Below are positions 43,707 to 54,100 of a DNA stretch of 64,000 nucleotides, in pieces. This stretch comes from Anaerolineales bacterium (GTDB lineage: Bacteria > Chloroflexota > Anaerolineae > 4572-78 > J111). The notes under the pieces are model-generated. The model saw only the letters and a program-made list of their open reading frames with translations. It was not told the origin of the DNA and did not search any database. Position 1 is the stretch's first letter; each line of letters begins with the position of its first letter. The position numbers were made by a program, and so were the translations under genes. The stretch spans positions 124,001 through 188,000 of the forward strand of contig JACKAU010000006.1 of the NCBI GenBank assembly GCA_020634855.1. Reading direction: 5' to 3'.

Positions 43707-44292
43707 TTAAAACGAACTGCTTTGATATATTTTAACCCATTCTGCATCTAATTCTAATCGGAGAAGGTTATTCCGCTCTACATCTGCTTTAAACCAAGAT
43801 ATTAACACCGGGATAAAGCGTAAAATCTCAGCCCAGTTTAAGGCCAAAGGATTCATCTGATAAATCACACCGGTTTTAATCAAATTTCCAGACAAAGCGA
43901 TAGAATGACCAAATAGTAGCATTGAAGCCATCTTGACTTTTTCTTGCTTCAAATCAGACTGTTTTTCAAATCCTTGTAATAACCAATAACCACGAATAAT
44001 GATTTCAACAGCAGCCGGAACTATCCCCATTGTAAAGAAATGCCTCAAATCGTAACCGTGAACATACATATATCGAGCCACATCTGTCCAAGACACCTTT
44101 TTACCAGATGGCCCTAACACAAAAGGGGACTCGGCCTTCAGTAATTGCAACAGTGTAAAAAACGGAGGTTGTATCCCTGCCGATGTAAACATATCTGATA
44201 ACAGATGTGTTAATACCTTGACTAATGCTATAACTACATTTTGTTCAGGCGTAGCAAATATATTTTTGGCTACAACAAAATTGCCATTCTTA
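43707..44292 (-). pseudogene. 3' part of module gene 3, separated by an IS4-family insertion
   Basis: The minus-strand frame continues from the insertion site (KNGNFVVAKNIF) through SDMFTSAGIQPPFFTLLQLL to the stop at 43707. It contains ARYMYVHGYDLRHFF, a hydrophobic helix (FTMGIVPAAVEIIIRGYWLL), the histidine motif MLLFGHSIALSGN and a last hydrophobic segment (WAEILRFIPVLISWF). Joined to 45544-46355 without the element and one target copy it makes a 462-residue membrane protein. Internal translation could begin at the ATG at 44192. The gene is followed by a structured RNA-like segment and a terminator. Confidence 0.75.
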
Positions 44293-45543
44293 CTCGTTCC
44301 CCTACATCAGACAATTGTTCTAAAGAAAACTAACCAGGTCGAGCAGGAGGAATGGTAGAAGAAAAAGGAAAAGGAAAAAAGCCAACCCGGATCGGGCAAT
44401 CAAGTTTTAGTAAACGATTAAGCCATAAACGGCCAATGGTAAAAATGCTGCGATCACGACGATCAGAACGGTCTACAAGTTTAGCGTGACCCGTCAAAAT
44501 AGCAACAGATCCTAGAAAGCATAGCCATAGGTAGGCTAAAGAAACAGCCAACATCAAGCGATCCAAGCGGTCAGGATGACGTAAACGACAGGTTTGTAAA
44601 TCAAAGCCGTGTCCTTTAACATCACCAAACAAGGGTTCGATCCAGGGTCGTTTACCATACCAATAGCGAACTTCATCAGGTAAACTCAAGTTGGTGACAA
44701 TCGGAACCAAGCGGTTGTGTTTGGTATCCCAAGTAAGCCAAATATTGACTGGTCCGCAGGCGGCCTGACGGGTCAGATAGACCTGTTCCAACCAAATAGT
44801 TTCACCGGCTCGCACGTCAAAACTGTCCAGACGTCGCCATTGGCCCTCAAACAGAATTTTGGTATCGCTGGCAACCCGCAGTCCATAATCCCAAGCTGGA
44901 TGAAAGCTGGCAAGCCAGGTGAGCAGTTGAACATGCCCAAATTCCCCATCGCCTAAGACTATGACATCGGCAGTTTGGGGTAACAGGTCGGCACCATAGT
45001 TCAATAAGCCCACTTGCAGGTCGCCATCGGTATGACCGCGACTGCCTTCGCCGGCTTGCCAAACCAAGGGTAAGGCTCGTCTTTGATAACCCACGGCGAC
45101 CATTAACAGATGGCAATTCACGCCCATCTCGGTTGTGTCCAAGATGATCGGGATCGTCGTCCGGCTCAAGGCTTGCAACAAAGGCGTGATAATCGGACGA
45201 TAACAGACCCGCTCATCAAGCTGTTCATTCTTGACCCAGCGGCGTTGGCGTTGCACCAAACTGCTATCCTGGGCCGTTAAAGGCATCTCGGCGGCTAAGT
45301 TCGTTTGGGTTAAGTCCTTGGCCTTGGGGATGGCGCTGACCATTAAACTCAGATTTATCATTCGACTTTCACATTCAGTCCATTGCTCTGGCAGCAGTTG
45401 ACCTAGTTTGGCTTTCACGGCATAGTATCGGCGGCGACTGTCGCTCATTTTTTCCTCCAGCTTAGATTTGGTCGTCTTTTCTGGAGTTTATTATAGCGAC
45501 TGTCGCCTTTTTTTCGAACCTTTGTTCAGTGTAGGGTAACGAG
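44293..45543 (-). mobile_element. IS4-family insertion sequence, 1251 bp, with 9-bp target duplication
   Basis: The ends are 22-base inverted repeats sharing 17 positions: CTCGTTCCCCTACA at 44293 inward on the plus strand and CTCGTTACCCTACA at 45543 inward on the minus strand. CCATTCTTA occurs directly outside both ends (44284-44292 and 45544-45552). One transposase fills the element. Both ends and the duplication are intact, which points to a recent insertion. Confidence 0.93.
44330..45448 (-). CDS. IS4-family DDE transposase
   Basis: A 372-residue transposase that appears complete. The catalytic triad is Asp104 in ILDTTEMG, Asp167 in VIVLGDGEFG and Glu271. The latter lies in YGKRPWIEPLFGDVKGHG, a perfect Y-x2-R-x3-E-x6-K signature of the IS4 family. 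The RNase-H-like core is followed by a helical, basic C terminus. The gene occupies nearly the whole element; its start lies 95 bases from the upstream end. The long frame and conserved triad suggest an active enzyme. Confidence 0.95.
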   Translation of the reverse strand: MSDSRRRYYAVKAKLGQLLPEQWTECESRMINLSLMVSAIPKAKDLTQTNLAAEMPLTAQDSSLVQRQRRWVKNEQLDERVCYRPIITPLLQALSRTTIPIILDTTEMGVNCHLLMVAVGYQRRALPLVWQAGEGSRGHTDGDLQVGLLNYGADLLPQTADVIVLGDGEFGHVQLLTWLASFHPAWDYGLRVASDTKILFEGQWRRLDSFDVRAGETIWLEQVYLTRQAACGPVNIWLTWDTKHNRLVPIVTNLSLPDEVRYWYGKRPWIEPLFGDVKGHGFDLQTCRLRHPDRLDRLMLAVSLAYLWLCFLGSVAILTGHAKLVDRSDRRDRSIFTIGRLWLNRLLKLDCPIRVGFFPFPFSSTIPPARPG

Positions 45544-46355
45544 CCATTCTTATCAATAAATGTTCCTGAGCCATTCAATATATCAAAAATGCCGAAATTG
45601 AATCCTAAAATTGGATCATGTCCCAAACTCATTAACCGATGATGGTATTTTGAGCTTAAGCCTGGAATTTTTTTGTCATAAGCCTTATCCCCCGGAAAAT
45701 CGTAGGGGACTTTTGATATCTTCTCTAGCCATTTTAGACGTTCGTGGATTTGTGGAGAAACTTCTTTAATCCATTTGGTTAAGGGTGAACCTTTTTGAGG
45801 ATTACCACTACCACGAGGGAATTCCATATCATTGGGTATTCTGACCAGAAATATATCTAACAAGGTTGCTACTATTCCCGCTAAGGCAACCACGATATAA
45901 TCTGACTTATCCCAAGTTATATCTCCATATTTTTCCTTATACGAGTTTGAAATTCTAACAAGTTCTTGTGAGTCCAGTACCTGCAATAAAGGGTCTCGGG
46001 TCAGGTCTATATGATTTTGGCGAAGATAAGTCTCCGCTTCTGCAACCAATTCATCAAAAGTTTCAGGTGAAGTTACTGTCAGTTTATCATATCTTTTGCC
46101 AACAACAGGTGGCTCATCCTCATCAGTGGATAAGTCTATACCTGCTGTATCCAACTCGATACCAGATGATGCTAAATCCTGTCTGATGCGTTCAAACTCT
46201 TGCTCAAAAAAACTCAACTCTCTGGCGATGTCATCTTCTGTTGAAGATACTTCTTGAATATCTGTACTCAGTTGGTCGTACAGCTTTTGAATATTCAACA
46301 ATTGTAACCGCTGGTAAGCAATGACACTGGTATAGTTATTTGGCGGCGACGGCAT
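45544..46355 (-). pseudogene. 5' part of module gene 3: coiled-coil membrane protein with His motifs, cut by the IS
   Basis: Encodes the first 271 residues of the reconstructed 462-residue protein. The frame then runs about 30 codons into the element and stops at 45462. Residues about 12-66 form a coiled coil (QKLYDQLSTDIQEV, IARELSFFEQEFERI). A transmembrane helix lies at about 152-173 (DYIVVALAGIVATLLDIFLV). KYHHRLMSLGHDPILG (about 237-252) carries paired histidines reminiscent of membrane-bound metal-dependent hydrolases of the YdjM type; this is a weak resemblance. The start at 46355 overlaps the preceding gene by 20 bases. It is the last gene of the TerB/TM/this-protein operon. I do not recognise the full-length family. 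Confidence 0.75.
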
Positions 46356-46785
46356 AGAGTTCTTCTCGTTCTTTCAAGGATTGCATTGCCATTTCATAAA
46401 GTTTTCTAAGTCTGAGCAACATTTCCTTATTTTTTTCAGATTCTCCTGAGATATTTTCCATTTGAGTAGCCAGAGCATTCAAGTCCTCAGCCATCGCTGC
46501 AATAGCTTCCTGATGCAATCTCACGACCTCTTGAATGATGAACTCTCGTTTTTTGTTCATTTCGGCTTCGTTACGTGTTAACACCCATTTGGAAGCAGAG
46601 TAAGTGGCAATCCCCAAAATAACTACAACCCCTATCCCTGTTACCATAGCGCTGAATCCTAAAACGCCACCTAATCCTACTGCTGCTAATCCAGATGTAA
46701 TACCTGCTGCACTTAACCCAACTACGCTACCACTAAAATATATGGCAGCAATTGGCACACCTATCGCTGTCGCTTTTGCGGCCAA
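46336..46785 (-). CDS. Glycine-rich two-helix membrane protein with coiled coil (module gene 2)
   Basis: A 149-residue protein. Residues about 5-62 are hydrophobic and packed with Gly, Ala and Ser (VVGLSAAGITSGLAAVGLGG, then MVTGIGVVVILGIATYSASK), as in glycine-zipper hairpins that oligomerise in membranes. Residues about 68-145 are a charged coiled coil (EAEMNKKREFIIQEVVRLH, EKNKEMLLRLRKLYEM). The likely start is TTG 46785 with AAAGGGG upstream, inside the end of the TerB-like gene; GTG 46758 is an alternative. Overlaps on both sides show a tight operon. A pore-forming or membrane-scaffold role is possible but inferred. Confidence 0.78.
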   Translation of the reverse strand: MAAKATAIGVPIAAIYFSGSVVGLSAAGITSGLAAVGLGGVLGFSAMVTGIGVVVILGIATYSASKWVLTRNEAEMNKKREFIIQEVVRLHQEAIAAMAEDLNALATQMENISGESEKNKEMLLRLRKLYEMAMQSLKEREELYAVAAK

Positions 46786-47276
46786 ATCTTTAGCCCCTTT
46801 TTTATCTCACTTTCAGACAATTCATTCCTAAGCAATTTTTCATCATATTCAATAGTATCTCGGGCCAATGCAATAACTTTATCTGTTTGCTCATCATCGC
46901 CATCGTATAATTTACCAGCAGTTAAATGGATATTATCCAATTCTTCATCCGCTTCGTGACCATCTACTCTGGCAATTCGTATTAAATCTTTGATGATTGA
47001 AAACCTTATAGCGTCTTTCTCATGCTCACCAACAAGAGACACAATATCAAGGGCAACTTCAAATATCTTTACAGAAGAATTACTTACGAGAAATCGTTTT
47101 ACCTCATCACGTGAGTCGGCATCTAAGCCAATTTGTACCATAAATAAATAGAGGTCAGAAAATTCTTTTGAATGCATCTGACCATCTGCGATGGTTTGAA
47201 GCCCTAACAGCTTTGTGTAAAGAACTTTTACCTCGGTTGGCATAGCATCCAAGGCTCTAATCTTTGGCTTTGCCAT
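46761..47276 (-). CDS. TerB-like domain protein (module gene 1)
   Basis: A 171-residue all-helical cytoplasmic protein. TIADGQMHSKEFSDLYLFM and RIARVDGHEADEELDNI are two copies of the (A/D)-x-DG-x4-E pattern typical of TerB/DjlA-like folds, which bind metal ions and are linked to phage and stress responses. AAGGAG lies seven bases before the ATG at 47276, preferred over 47300. It is the first gene of a three-gene minus-strand operon, and its last 25 bases overlap the next gene. The TerB assignment rests on the repeated motif and helical pattern and should be regarded as probable. Confidence 0.72.
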   Translation of the reverse strand: MAKPKIRALDAMPTEVKVLYTKLLGLQTIADGQMHSKEFSDLYLFMVQIGLDADSRDEVKRFLVSNSSVKIFEVALDIVSLVGEHEKDAIRFSIIKDLIRIARVDGHEADEELDNIHLTAGKLYDGDDEQTDKVIALARDTIEYDEKLLRNELSESEIKKGLKIWPQKRQR

Positions 47277-47350
47277 TATGTTCTCCTTAATAACCAACAA
47301 TAAATACCAATAATAAATTTACATAAAATTTATATTGACACTGCTTGAAG

Positions 47351-47542
47351 CTAGACAGGCAAACCAACCATATCTAGCGATAATTTTTCGCTAAATATTT
47401 CGCTGCCTTTTCCATCGAATGGATTAGGTCTCAAATCTAACTCTTCCAACACTTCCATAAGCCTATTATCACACAAACTGAAGCCAACATCAATAGTACC
47501 ACAAACTATATGCGCAAAGATTCGAGAGTAGGGGGTGGTTAG
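47351..47542 (-). pseudogene. Gene-tail remnant
   Basis: A minus-strand frame open from an upstream stop near 47543 to TAG at 47351 without a usable start at its front. It reads RIFAHIVCGTIDVGF, SLCDNRLMEVLEELDL and RPNPFDGKGSEIF. A 56-base part (47441-47496) is 84 percent identical to 59051-59106, which keeps CDNRLIELLEEL in the same frame. Both look like leftovers of one gene family that I cannot name. Confidence 0.45.
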
Positions 47543-47627
47543 TTAGTTAGTTAGTTGGGTTGGTTGGTTGGTTAGTTTGTAAGCTTGCTGGCGGGGAAAC
47601 AATAACACAATACTGCACCTAAAAAGT

Positions 47628-47850
47628 GTTCATGCAGGCAACAATACAAAATTACAGCATACAGTAATTGAAAATTGTAGCCTGCATGAACTGAACGTCC
47701 TAGCCTGCTAGCATGGATCGTCCTAGCCTGCTACAACGAACCATGCTAGCAGGCTACAATGATCCATGCTAGCCTGCTACAACGATCCGATCATGTACGC
47801 TACAATTTTGGATTCATGCAGGCTGTAATTGATTTTTACAGCCTGCTGTA
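47628..47850. repeat. Palindrome-dense block built on AGCCTGC
   Basis: An outer hairpin GTTCATGCAGGC/GCCTGCATGAAC (47628-47691) is followed by alternating copies of TAGCCTGCTA and its inverse with CATGGATCGT or CATGATCC-like spacers, then GCAGGCTGTAA/TTACAGCCTGC (47818-47846). It lies in the 874-base gene-free space 47277-48150, which also holds a GTTA/GGTT-rich simple repeat at 47535-47580. Confidence 0.75.
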
Positions 47851-48067
47851 ACGATTGTGATGAGAGGCACATAAGGAGTCGGGGTAAAAAAGGCGAGGGA
47901 ATGGGGCGTTACAAGTCCCACCGATTAACCGAAGCCCCAAAAAACCGACCGCTTACCGCTCCGGCAGCCCGACCCGCGAGGCCGGAGCGGCGATGCTTGG
48001 CGACGCCGCCGCTCCAGCCGGGGGTTGATAGAGTTGTCCACAGATTTACACTGATAGTCACAGATGG

Positions 48068-48143
48068 AATACCTAATTACCATTTACTATTTACTATTTA
48101 CCCAAATTCAAATGTGGAAGTTATTTAATGCACGATCCTAAGC
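48068..48143 (-). repeat. Island repeat copy R4
   Basis: Reverse complement of the R1 type: CTTAGGATCGTGCATTAAA and TTTGGGTAAATAGTAAATAG when read on the minus strand. It ends a few bases before the stop of the 2476-residue protein gene. With R1 (39818) it forms the outer inverted pair of the island. Confidence 0.72.
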
Positions 48144-48150
48144 CATCGAT

Positions 48151-51100
48151 CTATTTGAGCAATAACGGCAAGTAAATGGGGCTGGCCTCACTCTCGATGG
48201 TAAACGTAACCGCCGGGCTGACGTACGCGCTGGCATTGCCGGCTGCGTCGTGCGCTCTCACCGTCCAGGTGTAGACACCGGTCGCCAAATCGGTCGAGGG
48301 CGTAAATTCGGACAGGGTGGTGGCGATGGTGTCCGTGGCCTCTTGCAGGCTTAGGCTGTCGTTGCTGCTGGTGATGAGCAGGGTATAGCTGGCCACCCCA
48401 CTTTGGCTGTCGGTGGCGTCATCCCAATCCAAGGTGGGGCGCAGGTCGGTCAGGGTGACGCCGGTGGTGGGCGTAATCAGGCTCATGGCCGAGATGTCGG
48501 GCGGGGTGGTATCGGCGATGAGGCTAAAGCCGGCGGTATCGCTGCCGCTGCCGGAGGTGTGGCTGTAAGTAGCCGTGTTCAGCACGATGGCCCCGTAGCC
48601 GGCTTCATCGGTAACGGTGGCGGCGATGGTGAAGGTCAGTGACTCCCCGGCGGTGACCGTCCCCGTCCAATCGAGGTTGCTGCCGCTTACGCCTGTTGGC
48701 AGCGTATCGGCCACGGTTACGGCGGTGGCATCCTCATTGCCACTGTTGGAGATGACGAGGGTGTAGGTCAGCGGGTCGCCGGGTTCTGCCGGACTGGTGA
48801 GTAGATCAACGCTTTTGGCCAAACTCAAGGTAATGTAGCTGGTGTTGGTCAGCGTAAAGTTGGCCGGGTCGGCGACGCCGTTGGCCGCCGCCTCAACCAG
48901 ATAGCTGCCCGTCGTGCTGTTGGCCGTGACCGTGACCGAGGCCACTCCGCTGCTGTTGGTGGTGGCAGTCACGGTGGAGGTAGTGATACCAGCCCCGCTG
49001 CTGGGTGCGGTGAAGCTGATGACCCCGCCCGGCCCGACCGGTTCAGCAGCAGCGCTGCTGATGGTGACTTCCAGCGGTTCGGCGAAGGCCGTGTCAATCA
49101 GGGTACTCTGGTTGTTACCGCCGCTGATACTGAGGCTAAACCCTTGTGACTCATAGGCCCCCATATCCACCACGCCGTTGACCGGGCGGGACCCTCCGGC
49201 GATATCTTCATCTGATGCATCTGTGTTGTCGCCGCTGTCGATGGCCGGGGAGCCGGGCAGCAGGCGCAGGTCATCATCCAGCGTGCCGGTGATGCCGTCG
49301 GTACCGGTGGCATCGACAAAGAGCGGGTCGCTGGTCAGAATGTTAGGGCCGTAGGTGATCGATGCGCCATTGTCGTTGTAGATAGCGCTAGTGTCACTTT
49401 GAATCAGCGTATAGCTGATGATAGGCGTCGCGCCGCTGTTGTAGATTTGGCTACCATTCCCTGTAGCCGTATTGCCCCACAGTATCACATTACTCAGAGC
49501 GGGGCTGATCGTACCACCGTTGGCATAGTTCAAGATCGCCCCACCATCATCAGCCGAATTGCCGGAGAAGGTGACGTTGACCAGGCTAGGGCTGTGGGAC
49601 CCATCGTATGCAATGTTATAGATCGCCCCACCGCCTGTGGCCGAATTGCCGGAGAAGATAACATTGACCAGGCTAGGGCTGCCGGAGACGTTGTACATTG
49701 CCCCACCCCCTGTAGCCGAGTTGCGGGAGAAGATGACGTTGCTAAGACTAGGGCTGCCGGCGGCATTGACCATCGCCCCACCCCAATAAAGCGCCGAGTT
49801 GCCGGAGAAGGTGAGATTGTTCAGGGCGGCATCACAGCTATAGCAGTAAAGTCCGCCGGCGAAAGCATTCGGGTTGGGTCCAACGCCGGGATTAAAATTG
49901 GCCTTACCCGCCGTAATGGTAAAGCCATCCAGGACGGTGCTTGCCGTGATAGGGTCGGTGGAGCCATCCCCATAGACCACGTGGTAGCTGTTACTGCCGT
50001 TGATGTTGGCCGTGTCGGTCACCACGCCGTTGGCATCAGTGAGGTCGTTGCCGTCGATGTCTCCGCTGAGAACGGTGACGTTGGTTTCCCAATCTCGCTC
50101 GGTGCGCAGGGTTTCGGTGGCGGTAAAGCCGCCGTAAAGCTGGACATCGCTGGTCAGTTGGAAGGTATCTGTCCGCGCTGAGCCGGGGGTGTAGATCCCT
50201 GCCGCCACCCAGATTTCACTGGGAGCGCATAGATCGGCCAGGCTGAGACCATCCTGCAAATCAGTAAAGGCGTCGGCCCAGGAGTCGCCGCTATGACTGC
50301 CGGTGGCGTTTTGGCTCACGTAGATGGGTGAAGGACAAGCGCCTGTCCCGCTAATGACAAAGGTGTAGGGATTCTCATCGGCATCGTTGTTGCTGATGTT
50401 GACTGTATCGGTGAATGTTCCCTCGCTGGGGGGGGCAAAGGTCAGGGTAAAGGTGGTCGATGCCCCGGCGATCAGGGTGGTCGAAGCTGGTTGGGTGACG
50501 GTAAAGGCCGTACCATGGCTCAAGGTGATGGCCGGTGAGCCGGTCAGGCTTAAATCATCCGGGCCGGTACTGCTGATGGTGAAGGTGTAAGCGAGTTCGC
50601 TGTTCGCAACCCGTGTCCCAAAATCGGTATCATCGGCGCTGTTGGGGGTGGCGTCGCCGTTGCTGATTTCGACGCCGTGGCCAATCAAGGCGATTTCAGG
50701 AACCAGAGTGTTGGTCTGTTTCTCATAAGCGCCCATATCCACGAGCGGCGCTGTGCCGCTGCCGGTGTCGGCCACGCCGGCGTCATCGTAGAAACGGTTG
50801 TTGCCGGCCAGGTCGGTGGCAGCGCTGATGGCGCTATTGTCGCCGGCATCGACGGCCGGCGAATTGTCATCCAGGCTCAGGTCATCGTCCAACGTACCGG
50901 TGACGCCGTCCGCTCCGGCAGCATCGACAAAGAGCGGGTCGGCGTTGAGATTACCCGCGCCGTCACTAAAGGAGGCGCCACCCTCGCTACCACTATCGCC
51001 GCCCTGCACCAGGCTGTAACTGATGTCGGGGTTAGACGAGGAGCCGCCGTCGGCAATCTGGTCGCCCTTGTTGGTGGCGGTGTTGTCCCACAAAATGACG

Positions 51101-54100
51101 TTGCGTAAGATGGCATTGACATCATAGTTGGTCATCGCTCCGCCTGATTGCGCTGAATTACCAAAGAAGGTGACGTTATTCAGGGTGGGGGTACTGCTGG
51201 TAGGCCCGCCGCTGAACATGGCCCCGCCCATTGCAGTAGCCTTATTTCCGGAAAAGATGACGTTGCTCAGACTGGGGCCGCTGTCGGCGAAGTAGCCCCA
51301 ATTAAACAGCGCCCCACCGGAAGTACCGGCCTGATTACTCAGGAAGATGACCTGGCTCAGAGAGGGGCTGCTGGTCCCCGAGTTACCATTGTTAAACATC
51401 GCCCCACCGGCCCCGGAAGCCAGATTGCCGATGAAAGTAACGCTGCTCAGGCTGGGGCTGCACGCATTGCCGCTGCCTCCACCGTCGCAGTAGAAGCCGC
51501 CGCCATTATTGTTATCTCCACCACCGTCAGCTTGCCCGGCGGTGATGGTGAAACCGTCCAGCACGGTGCTTGCGGCGATAGAGTCACTGACCCCATCGGC
51601 CCAGACAACGTGGTAGCTGTTGGTACCATTGATGTGGGCTGTATCGGTCACCACGCCATTACTGTCGGTGGTGTCATCCCCGTCGATGTCGCCGCTGAGA
51701 ACGGTGATATGGGTCTCCGGGTCACGCTCGGTGCGCAGGGTTTCCGTCGCCGCAAAGCCGCCGTAAAGCTGAATATCCGCGGTCAGGGTGAAGGCGTCGC
51801 TTTGGCTCAGGCCGGGGGTGTAAACGCCCGTCGCTACCCAGATTTCGGTGATGGCGCAGGTGCGGGCCAGGGTCAACCCGTCTTGCAAATCGGTATAGGC
51901 GTCGGTCCAGGTGCTGCCGTTGTTGCTGCCGGTGGCGGTCTGATCCACATAGATCAGGAAGGGGCAACTGTCGCTCTGTCGCTCGTAAGCGCCCAGATCC
52001 ACGATGGGGGCAGTACCGCTGCCGGTATCGGTCACGCCGGTGTCATCGTAGAAGCGGTTGTTGCCGTCCAGGTCGATGGGTTGGGTAATCGCTTCATTGT
52101 CGCCGGCATCAATCGCCGGCGAGTTATCATCCAGGCGCAAATCATCATCCAACGTACCGGTGATGCCGTCCGTACCGGCGGCATCGACAAAGAGCGGGTC
52201 GGCATCCAGGTTGTGGCCGCCATCCGTGCCCAGAGAGGTATCCCAACTGCCGCCAAAGGTGGCACTCTGAATGAGCGTGTAGCTGATGACAGGTGTGCTA
52301 CTGCTGTTGTAAATTTGGGCCGACGCATCGACCCCATCATTATTCTGATTATTCCAAAAAATACTGTTTTGGATGGTCGGATTGCTGTTGTTGGTGTTGT
52401 ACATCCCCCAATAGTTGCGGGAAAAAGTAACGTTGCTTAGGTTGGGATGGCTGGTGATGTTCAACATCCCCTCAACAGTGTTGCCGGAAAAGGTTACGTT
52501 GCTCAGGCTGGGGCTGCTAGAATAATTGTAGATCCCCCCCCCACCACTGGCTTCGTTGCCTAAAAAAGTGACGTTATTTAGGTTAGGATTGCTGTTGTTG
52601 GTGTTGTACATCCCCCCGCCATAATAGGCATCGTTGCCGGAGAAGGTGACGTTGCTCAGGCTGGGACTACTATTGTCATTGTATATCCCCCCGCCGGCGT
52701 TAGGTGTATTGCCGCCGGAGAAGGTAACGTTGGTCAGGTTGGGATGGCTGTTGGTGTTATACATCGCCGCACCATGACCAAAAGAACTGTTGTCAGAGAA
52801 GGTGACGCTGCTCAAGCTGGGGCTACTGCCGTTGTTATACATCGCCCCGCCGTCATCATCCGAGGCGTTACTGGAGAAGACCACGTTACTCAGGCTGGGG
52901 CTGCTGTCGTTGCCATTGTACATCGCCCCACCTTTGTTGGCAGCATCGTTGCCGGAAAAGGTGATGTTGGTCAGGCTGGGACTACCAGCGTTATTGTACA
53001 TACCGCCGCCGCCGGTGCTATTGGCCTGTCCGGCGGTGAGGGTGAAGCCATCGAGGATGGCGCTGCTGTGCGTGCCGCTGCCGGTGACGATGTGGTAGTT
53101 GTTGCTGCCATTAATGTAAACCGTGTCGGTGACCACGCCATTGCTGTCGGTGGCGTCGTTGCCATCGATATCGCCGCTGAGAACGGTGACATTGGCCTCC
53201 CAATCCCGTTCGGTACGCAGGGTTTCGGTCGCCGCAAAGCCGCCGTAGACCGCCACACCGCTGGTCAGGGCGAAGGTATCGCTTTGGCTCAGGCCGGGAG
53301 TGTAAACGCCGGTCGCTACCCAGACTTCGATAGGAGCGCACACCTCGGCCAGACTCAGTCCGTCCTGCAAATCGGTGAAAGCGTCGGCCCAGGAGTCGCC
53401 GGTGTTGTTACCGGCGGCGTTTTGGTCCACGTAGATCAGCGCATCGGGACAGGTGTCTGTCCCGCCGACCACAAAGCTATAGGTACTCTCGTCGGGGTCG
53501 TCATTGGCGATAGTGACGGTATCGGTGAAACTACCCTCGCTTTGCGGGGCAAAGGCGAGGGTGAAGGTGGTACTTTCCCCGGCGGCCAGCGTGGTCGAAG
53601 CCGGTTGGGTGACGGTAAAGAGGCTGCCGTTGGTCAAGGTGACGGACGGGGAGCCGGCCAGGGTTAAATCAAGGTCACCGTCGTTGCTGATGGTGAAGGT
53701 GTGCGTCAGGGCCTGCCCAATGGTCACCGCATCAAAATCGGTACCATCCAGGAGGCTGGGGCTGGTATCGCCGTTGGCAATGACCTGACCGTTGCCGGCC
53801 AGGGTAATATCGGGGACAGGGCCGCTGTTGGATTGTTTTTCATAGGCCCCCATATCAACGATAGGCGCTGTGCCGCTGCCGGTATCGCTGACGGCCAGGT
53901 CGTTATAGAAGCGGTCGTTGCCGTCCAGGTCGGTGGCGGCGGTAGTGGCGTCGTTGTCGCCGGCGTCGATGGCCGGGGAGTTGTCGCCCAGGCGCAGATC
54001 ATCATCGAGCGTGCCGGTGATGCCATCGGCTCCAGCTGCATCGACAAAGAGCGGATCGCTGTTCACAATATTAGGGCCGTAGGTGGTCGGCGTGCTGTTA

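Noticed and set aside
47628..47850. Possible CRISPR or attachment-site array
   Set aside because: Core copies alternate in orientation at irregular spacing, with no spacer-like unique segments.
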